A stretch of 64,000 nucleotides of DNA from the NCBI GenBank assembly GCA_030248295.1, contig JASANH010000997.1:1-64000 (forward strand). The letters run 5' to 3'. Below the pieces are notes generated by a model. That model saw only the letters and a list, made by a program, of their open reading frames with translations, was not told the DNA's origin and did no database searches. This document shows positions 56,737 through 64,000 of this stretch, piece by piece. Position 1 is the stretch's first letter, and each line of letters starts with the position of its first letter. The translations under genes and the position numbers were made by a program. The stretch comes from Mesodorylaimus sp. YZB2_4 (taxonomy: Eukaryota; Nematoda; Enoplea; Dorylaimida; Dorylaimidae).

Positions 56737-59700
56737 ATGCTGGCATCAATCGTCCACATGAACAGTAACAATAAAAGCGGTAGACACCACTCGGTCTCGG
56801 CTGACGCCCGGCCATCCAACGCCCCGGTCGGCTGTCCGTCGCCCAGTTCCGCCTCTGTATGCAAGCAACGGCTACAACGTTTATCCGTTTCGCCGACTTT
56901 GACAGCACCTGCTTCGCATTCAAATAACAATACTAACACCAGCTCGGCGAGCACGACTGGCTGCTCGTCCGCCTCTGCCGCGGATCACGTATCTGTGCCG
57001 CTTGTGACCACTCCCGAATCGCCAGCGTTGGCCGATCTACGTCTGACTTTGAGAGCGGCTTCCATGCAAACTTTGGTCGAGCAGTGCGTGCTAAGTTTTG
57101 GTAAGTCTGGATTAGGTCTCTTTCGTCCGATAAAGCCCGTATCATTGATGCAAGGCACCCGTGTCGAGGAAGCTAATACGTCAGGAACCTGACAGTTTTT
57201 GCCAAGGAAATCCGTGTTTGCCCAATTGATCGGTTTCGTGCTAGCGCCAGTGTTGATACACAGACCAACCTGCCCCTCGCTCTGCCGCCCTATCACAGCA
57301 AGTAGGGCCGAGTCCTCGGGTATTATCTTATGATTTTTGCATTCCGTGTCGCACGTTGCTAAAGTTTGTCTGGTTACGCCCACCGCCAAGAAAGCGGGTT
57401 TTTATTTTTATTATAGTCGATTCGTTGACTGTGCACGTTTTCTTTTCCACCCCTCCTATAATAACGTTCATAAGTTTACCGGTGAGGCAATTGACTTATA
57501 GGACATTGCTTGAGTGCTCCGTCAGTCAGTGTTCACGCCTCGCTTACTCAGAGCACTGTTCATTATTATGTTTGCTTTACCGGCTTATTACAGAACCCGA
57601 GTCTGGTTGACGTACGAGCGGGTGGAATAACGAACGCAAGCGGCGTTTGCTTTGATGACATTGCTTATAGTTAAAATATGATGTCCTCATTTTGGACGCC
57701 GTCCTTCCAATTTCAGTTTCAATATAGTTTCGAGTGGGGTCAACAGGGAACGTAGCACCTAGTCCAACTGCCCTCCCACAGCAATAGTTTACCCGTTCTC
57801 GACTGAACAGGAAAATGCGAAAATAGCTCCCCAACTAATCCATTGAGTGCAGGCATGAAATCGGGTTTGGTCGCAGAGCTTTGGGGTTTGGAATCGATAA
57901 GCGGTTCGGGGTAATTTTATCCGACAGTCTTAAACATGACACCATCTTTTGAGATGACAGATGTCATGCAAGGCTACATCCTGATACGCAGATTAATGTG
58001 TGGCCTCTGACATAGATACTCCTCAGGCTGTACAACTTGTACAACTCGTTATGTGTGCTTATCCTCAGGTGTTCTCTTCACAGGTCAGGTCTCTCGTACT
58101 GTCTGCACAGCAATCCTTGTTTTGCGTTTCTTCCCATTTTGGCTGATTATACATTACCTACATTGCTAGTCTCCACCAAGCATTTCAACAGATTCGGATG
58201 ACTTCATTAGGCTAGAGGCAGACTCGGTGTGTCAGGTGAATACGCCAGGATGCTTATGACGTTGCTAATACGCTCGCATATACGTCATGACAGTCCCCTT
58301 GTAGATATATTCTCTTTCAAACAATACACTTCACAACTTTCTCCAATATTATGTCAACACGTTTTGACATAACTCGATTTGCCATCAGACGTAGATCGCC
58401 CACGGAGTTCTGACCGCGTGTTCTAATGTTATATGGATCACATACCGCGTGTGTATGCTAACGAGGTATGACGTTGGCCACAGACAAGAAATGTTCTTTG
58501 GTTCTAAGTGAGGCATAATCGAATAATGTGCGTGTGACCTTTGTGCAAACATGAACAGACTAAAGATTTTAAGACCTGGATAGGTACGTGTCCTCCAAGC
58601 CCTTTTTTAAAAGCTTTCATATATCTCATAAACCCTGTTTTTAGGAGACGAAGGAGATGCTTGCGAGCCGTCGGCCTTGCCATCAGCTTTATTTCTCGTG
58701 CATAAATGGTACCTTAGCTCATCTCAGTTGGCTGGAATGCTACTCCAGCTATGTCGTGCTCGGCCAGCATTGATCCCTAGCGTATGTCGAACTGTGAGGT
58801 AAGTTGTGATTACATTCACAGAGCCCTGTGCAATCGCAATAAGCACGTGTTTATTTACATTTCAGATGTTGGATTCATTTGTTCCCTGAACATTTTGACT
58901 GCGATCCAGAATTAGTTTCCACACTTGAGGAGATACGAAGAGAAGCAGTGCAAGCTAGCTTCCACGAATACTCGTCTTACCTAGACACAACATGCGTGTA
59001 AGTCATTCATGAAGCTGGCTCGTTCGAGAAGCCCGACACAGAAGACTCAACCTATTCTAGACCGTCATACGCATGGATCAGGAATGTGTCAGTGAGGAAT
59101 CCAGCTGCTCGTCAATTCTCCCTTTCGTTCGAGCTGTGGACGCCGGACGAAATTGCCATCAATATGACACATATCGAATACAAATTGCTAAGACGAATAA
59201 CAGTAAGTTTGCTGGTTATAACTCTGTTATAGCTCGTAACACGTCGATGACATTTCTTTCAGTTTGGTGAATACAAGCAGTACGCTTCCACCAGTCAGCT
59301 TCAGACTGTGCCGACCCTCCAACGAAGCATCGCTGTTTTCAATGTGGGTGTAGTCACAAAAATCTGCACTCTGCTCTTTATATGTTCTAATCAGTATTCG
59401 ATTTCAGAGCTTGTCGCAGTGGGTGCAATGCATGGTGCTAAGCAAAGCCACGGCTAGAGAACGCGCCGATATCGTCACAAAGTTTGTACGCGTTTCTAAA
59501 GTAACGCGCCAAACTTTTTGAAAATTTTTTTAAATCTGTGAATATCTTTTTTTTAGCGGTTAAAAAAGTTAAAAAATTTTAACACCTTTATGGCTGTAGT
59601 CGGTGGTTTGACGCATTCGTCGCTGGCTCGACTGAGCAAGACTTTTGCTTGCTTGTCACAAGACTCGCGAAGGGTATGTACGAGTAAGGATCGCGTTACT

Positions 59701-61689
59701 ATGACCAGTATTATGGATAAGATTGGCTTAGGATCTCTCCGAATTCGCCGATCTTTTATCATCGAATAGCAACTTCTCAGCTTATCGCAAAGCGTTCTCT
59801 GAATGTCGCGGGTTCAAGATTCCCATTATGTAAGTGGCCATACTGTGTGTAATTTTTACCCGGGGTTTTGGGGTCTGATCGTGAGGGTTCAGGATGAGAT
59901 TCAAGAGCAGAGCTGCCTCAGGAATGACAATATTGTGCTGCAAAGGTTTCAATGTTTTTTTCTCAGACTTTGATCTGGTCATTAATTGACCTGTCTTTCA
60001 GTGGCGTCCACTTAAAAGATTTGATATGCTTACATTCCGCATCTTCGGATTACACCAGTGAAGGTTTGGTGAACTGTCGAAAATTGGCTCAACTGGCCAT
60101 CATATTTACACACTTGATTTTGGATATTCAAAAACCCCACAACTTGCCCGAGGCCAATAACGACCTCATACATACATTGAAGGTACCCTTTGACGATTTT
60201 CCATCGTAGTTGCTCCAGTGCTAATGAAAAACTCACTTAGGTTTCGCTGGACATGCCTTACAGCGATGATGAAATATACGCTCAGTCATTGCGACGAGAG
60301 CCGAGGACTCTGTTACACGTAAGAGGGAATGCCAAGATTGCTAACGTAGCTTGATTGTCTCGCGTCTCTTATAGCCATCGTTTCATCGCCCCGCCGTCTT
60401 CGCTGATTGGGCGTCCGGAGTATGCTCCAGTCTCGACCCGCAGGTTATGCAGAAACATGTGGTGGCCATGGTGGATGTAAGACATTTTGCCATCAGATTA
60501 GTTGCTAGCTGGATCACTCGTAGTCATACCCATGTTTTCAGACTGTGTTCAAACACTACGACCATGACAAAGACGGATTTATCTCTCAAGTACATTTGAT
60601 CTCACTATCTGCCCTCTTTAACTGACTGAATCGCTGTTTTTCAGGCTGAGTTCGATGCTGTTGCCGGAAATTTTCCACTGATTGATTCATTTCCTGTTCT
60701 GGACACAGACAAGTGAATTTAGCGATTCACATTAGTGAAATCATAGAGTATTCTGGTTTCATTTTAAGGGATGGCAAAATCAGTAAGCAAGAAATGCAGC
60801 GATATTTTGTACGTCTAAGCAACAGCAATAGATCGCCCGAATGCAGGCATAATTTTAGAGAGACTACATTTTTGACCCCTACATTCTGTTTTCACTGCAA
60901 ACGAGTTGTAAGCACTTTGAACTTTGTCTTGGGACAGAAAGGGATGATTCCCATTTCAGTTGTGGGGATTACTTCGCCAAGGCATGAAATGTCAGGATTG
61001 CAGCCTGCCAGTGCACAGAAACTGTCGTGACTCCGTGACAACAGAATGCATTCGACGAAGGCAGCAACAACAACAACAACGAAAACTCGATCGTTCCTCG
61101 TCGGTGGCATTGCCGTCGTCTTCGTGCGCTGGCGCGGAGAACGCTCCTGGACCTGACGATGATAGGGCTGGTGGGGAAAGTTCGGCCAGCAGTTCGAGGA
61201 ATTCTGGCACCAGTGGCATTCTCAAACCGTCTATTGCAAAGTCAGGCTCCATGAAACGTCCGCTGCTGAGTTTTCTCAGTCGGCCCAGGCCTCAACGAGC
61301 TGTTAGTTCTATTAGCCCGACTGCAGAACCCAGTCCCCCTCCATCGGCTACTTTGTTCCCGATTGGTGGACCCAAGTTGCGCTCTTGGTCAGAAAGTGCC
61401 GATTACTTTAGGTAAGTTGCTTCGCCAACGCTAGAGCTGTGCCACCTACACACCTACTCCACGCACTCCTCTCTTGTCTACACTGGCTAATAATTCTTCC
61501 AGGAGCGCCAGTCCAGCCTCCGAGCATGTTCCTTCTTTGGCCAGTGAAGAAGTGTTTGAGATTGATGAAGTGAGTGGCTGCGCCGGTTCGCAAGCCGATG
61601 ACGATGACGCGCCCGCAACAGATTTAACCGACGATCGCCGGTCAGCTAAAATTGCTCAAAATAATACCGGTTCGTCCGGTGTGTTGTGA
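56737..61689 (+). CDS. RASGRP: RasGRP family Ras guanine-nucleotide exchange factor
   Basis: A multi-exon gene: exon 1 56737-57100, exon 2 58645-58798, then many short exons to the TGA at 61689. Exon 1 encodes a Ser/Thr/Asn-rich leader then ADLRLTLRAASMQTLVEQCV, the start of the RasGEF N-terminal (REM) domain, continued by HKWYLSSSQLAGMLLQL and CWIHLFPEHFDCDPEL. The CDC25 RasGEF domain follows: WTPDEIAINMTHIEYKL, LSQWVQCMVLSK, LKNFNTFMAVVGGLTHSS and GVHLKDLICL. Two EF-hands come next: HYDHDKDGFISQAEFD and DTDKDGKISKQEM. A phorbol-ester/DAG C1 domain spans HNFRETTFLTPTFCFHC to CQDCSLPVHRNC. A Gln run and a Ser-rich tail end the protein. The domain order is exactly that of vertebrate RasGRPs and nematode RGEF-1, which couple DAG and Ca2+ to Ras/Rap activation, mainly in neurons. 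Intron 1 is 1.5 kb; later introns are short. Confidence 0.93.
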
Positions 61690-63006
61690 CCTAGTGCAGG
61701 TAGTACAGTAGTAGTAATAGGTAAAAGTTCCTACGTTTCTCTGTCTCCGTTCCAGTCTAACTTCGTATCAGTCTTATCGTTAGTAGAAATGAGTGTTCTA
61801 ATGTCAATGAGGAAGAGCTTGGAATACCCGGTTTGGGTTGTGTACGCTGTATTTAGCGTTCCTGTACAAGACATTGACAACGAGTATGGTCATGTGTGCA
61901 CAGCGTACACAGTGTAGAATCTCTCTTCTGCTCGCGTACTAGGTCATTTTCGCCAACAATTTACGGCTAGCATGTACGCCAATAGTGTTGGTTGTCTGTG
62001 TAGGTGCTGCGCACCCTGGATCTGTAAACTGTTTAATAGAGTACAGGCACTTATCACTGCAGCGAGGTATTTGGTTGTTAAGGACCACAAATTCGAAATG
62101 GATTTCCCAACTCCACGAGTCTATGTTCTATGTAACTTTTTCTACATTTATTTATCGTTGTCTTGGTGGGAGTTGCCATTTGTTTTTGTCTTGTGCATTT
62201 TATTCGCGACATGTACTGTAGACCTGAGTGCATGTTACGAGAAGTAAAGACGGGAAGTTCTCGCATGTCCGAGATACGCAGTAACAACAAAAAATCTTAA
62301 AGATCCTTTTGGCTAGCGTGAATCAAAAACTGATATGAGTTTTAATATAAGGAGCGTGGCGAGGAGATGCCTAGGGGTGTGTTCCCGCAAAAAAAGAGCG
62401 GCCTCTGCTCAATCAAACGTCAGACATAACATCGAAGCATGCGAAACTATAAAATCATGATCTAAAATATTTATTTGTGTTTGATTATTGGTACATTTCG
62501 TATAAAAAAGAGAGCGATTTACGAGTCTATATCTTTATCAAAATGATCTCTAAAAGTAAGGGTTTAAGTGCGAGCTGGCGGACCATCAATCAGCACAGAT
62601 GTAAAGTAGCCTTTGAAGAGGTGATAAGCGTAGGCTGCCAATTTGGTGCGATCACTGGTAAGAACAGTGGTCATCTGAAACTTTCTATATTTGCATAGTG
62701 TGCTATGTATGCTTGACGCAAGGAATGGACCAAAATATCAAAGGTGATCGCTGAAAGAGAAGGACCACGGAAAACTAGACTGCTGTACTAAACTGAGGCA
62801 AAAGCGAAACGCGAGCATTAACTGAATTTGTTTTATGAATCCCTAATTTTTCGACTTATCTAACTCATCAAAACATTTCAAATGACCACTGAACTGACCA
62901 GTGGCAGCGCCGAATTATCAGCCAGACTCTTCAAGTGCTACATTTCATCTGCGCTGATGTGTATTCTATCAATACATTTGAAACCATACCAGCCTTGTGC
63001 GAGCTA
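61690..63006. other. Convergent intergenic region, no gene seen
   Basis: Contains the 3' ends of RasGRP (plus) and the SLC22A18-like gene (minus). No coding or structured feature is supported. Confidence 0.5.
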
Positions 63007-64000
63007 TCACATAAACAAATAAACCAGTGAAGCCGCAGCAACAGCTCCAAGGATTTGAACATATCCAAAAGAAGCGAACCCGAATTGAATAAGCATATAT
63101 CCAGCCAAAGTTGGTCCGATGACTCGTGTCAAGGCGTCCATTGCCCAAGCTAAGCCCAGCACTAAAGCGTGGTCTGATTCTTCAACACTGGATGTCAACA
63201 TGCTGTCGGTAGACGATCCCACCAACGCCATACCAATGGCCAGAGCGGTCATCACAGCAAAGAAATGGTAATAGCTACTTGCTAAGGCGAGTCCAAGTCC
63301 CGTTAATGTGAAGGCAAATATACCACCGTATAAGAGACCGCGATCAGCAGAATGTTTCTTCAGAAATGAGATGCCCCCGGCGTTCATGGCTGTCATGCAC
63401 AGACCGATATAAATGGTCAAAATGGCATTCGAACCAGGTTCAGTGCCAAATTCATTTATCAAATAAATACCAAAAATTGCGAGCATGATGTTTGCAGGGG
63501 TCAGGCTAAGCGTTTTGGTCAGCAGGATTGTCAAGACCTTTGTTGATGATAGCAAGCGCATATAGCCATGCAGACCTTGAGAATTAGTCCCACTGGATGT
63601 CTTCTCCGCACTAGGTGGGCTAACTTTTATGAATGATGGTCCGACGAACGCTGTAACTGCGCACATAGCACTAGCAACGAATACTGGTACACGCATACCG
63701 AATAAACGAGCCGATGCTCCACCCAAAGCTGAACCGAGAATAAATCCGATTCCGAATGTGGCTCCTAATTTTCCAAAAGCTGCTGTACGTTCTTCTGGTT
63801 TTGTTGATGCAGCGATAGCTGTTTGGGCCGCCACAGCGCCATGCCCAAAAGCAGCTGCTAGTCTAGATACTAAAAGAAGGCCAAAGCCATTTGAGACGGC
63901 TGCGAGGAAGTATGAGGCGGAGGAGGACAAGAAAGCCACTGTGACGGCGAATTTCAAATGGCTTCCAGCCCATCGACTGAAGAATGGACTGGTTGCCAGT
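63007..64000 (-). CDS. SLC22A18: SLC22A18-like major facilitator transporter, 5' end beyond window
   Basis: About 331 C-terminal residues of a 12-span MFS transporter, open through the right edge, so the N-terminal ~75-90 residues lie outside. The loop 2-3 text (SPFFSRWAGSHLKFAVTV) precedes the strong family block EERTAAFGKLGATFGIGFILGSALGG. Near the end TDSMLTSSVEESDHALVLGL and RVIGPTLAGYMLIQFGFASFGYVQILGA match SLC22A18 (ORCTL2/TSSC5) closely. That family is a putative organic cation / drug:H+ antiporter, distinct from core SLC22, and related to bacterial TetA-type exporters. No intron is seen in this part. It ends VYLFM then TGA. It converges with RasGRP. Confidence 0.88.
   Translation of the reverse strand, partial: LATSPFFSRWAGSHLKFAVTVAFLSSSASYFLAAVSNGFGLLLVSRLAAAFGHGAVAAQTAIAASTKPEERTAAFGKLGATFGIGFILGSALGGASARLFGMRVPVFVASAMCAVTAFVGPSFIKVSPPSAEKTSSGTNSQGLHGYMRLLSSTKVLTILLTKTLSLTPANIMLAIFGIYLINEFGTEPGSNAILTIYIGLCMTAMNAGGISFLKKHSADRGLLYGGIFAFTLTGLGLALASSYYHFFAVMTALAIGMALVGSSTDSMLTSSVEESDHALVLGLAWAMDALTRVIGPTLAGYMLIQFGFASFGYVQILGAVAAASLVYLFM

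Noticed and set aside
1..64000. CRISPR arrays, bacterial operons or prophage
   Set aside because: Spliceosomal introns and animal gene families throughout; no spaced direct repeats of CRISPR type were seen.

Overview
This window is nuclear DNA from an animal, most likely a nematode or close relative. The evidence is indirect: short introns (about 50-60 bases in the compact genes) ending in TTTCAG, a receptor guanylyl cyclase, a GT92/DUF23 glycosyltransferase, a ShKT domain, and same-strand genes separated by 150-170 bases with a splice acceptor just before the downstream start, as in nematode operons with trans-splicing. Species cannot be named. Long poly-G/C tracts (10-18 bases), all in non-coding DNA, are a notable oddity of this genome.

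Layout. 0.4-1.9 kb: an SR-type cyclophilin (PPIG-like), convergent with FAM136A (2.2-6.6 kb, minus), whose two introns are stuffed with repeats. 6.8-10.3 kb, minus: a PH-domain adaptor with tandem PDZ-like domains that I cannot assign to a named family. 11.2-18.0 kb, minus: a cluster of secreted proteins, two nitrobindin/THAP4-like beta-barrel paralogues and a Reeler-EGF(x4)-ShKT protein. 18.5-20.2 kb, minus: the mitochondrial GTPase ERAL1, divergent from ANAPC1 (20.9-29.9 kb, plus), the scaffold subunit of the anaphase-promoting complex. 31.6-35.5 kb, plus: TMEM151. 35.8-41.2 kb, minus: a receptor-type guanylyl cyclase. 42.7-44.4 kb: a GT92 glycosyltransferase. 44.9-50.4 kb, plus: a likely operon of C2H2 zinc finger, RBM34 and KTI12. 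51.8-52.6 kb: a neurensin-like vesicle membrane protein. 56.7-61.7 kb: RasGRP. 63.0-64.0 kb, minus: an SLC22A18-like transporter running off the window.

Most genes are ordinary conserved housekeeping or neuronal genes and do not form one system. The most unusual items are: (i) the guanylyl cyclase has Asn in place of a metal-binding Asp; (ii) an ANAPC1 intron carries a decayed copy of a downstream ANAPC1 exon; (iii) the nitrobindin paralogues share intron positions, are predicted secreted, and one sits 42 bases behind the Reeler-EGF-ShKT gene, so a fusion or operon is possible; (iv) a tRNA-derived SINE family has three copies here, one with a visible target-site duplication; (v) several near-perfect hairpins and inverted repeats lie in introns. 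Exon boundaries were deduced by eye from splice sites and reading phase and have no transcript support.
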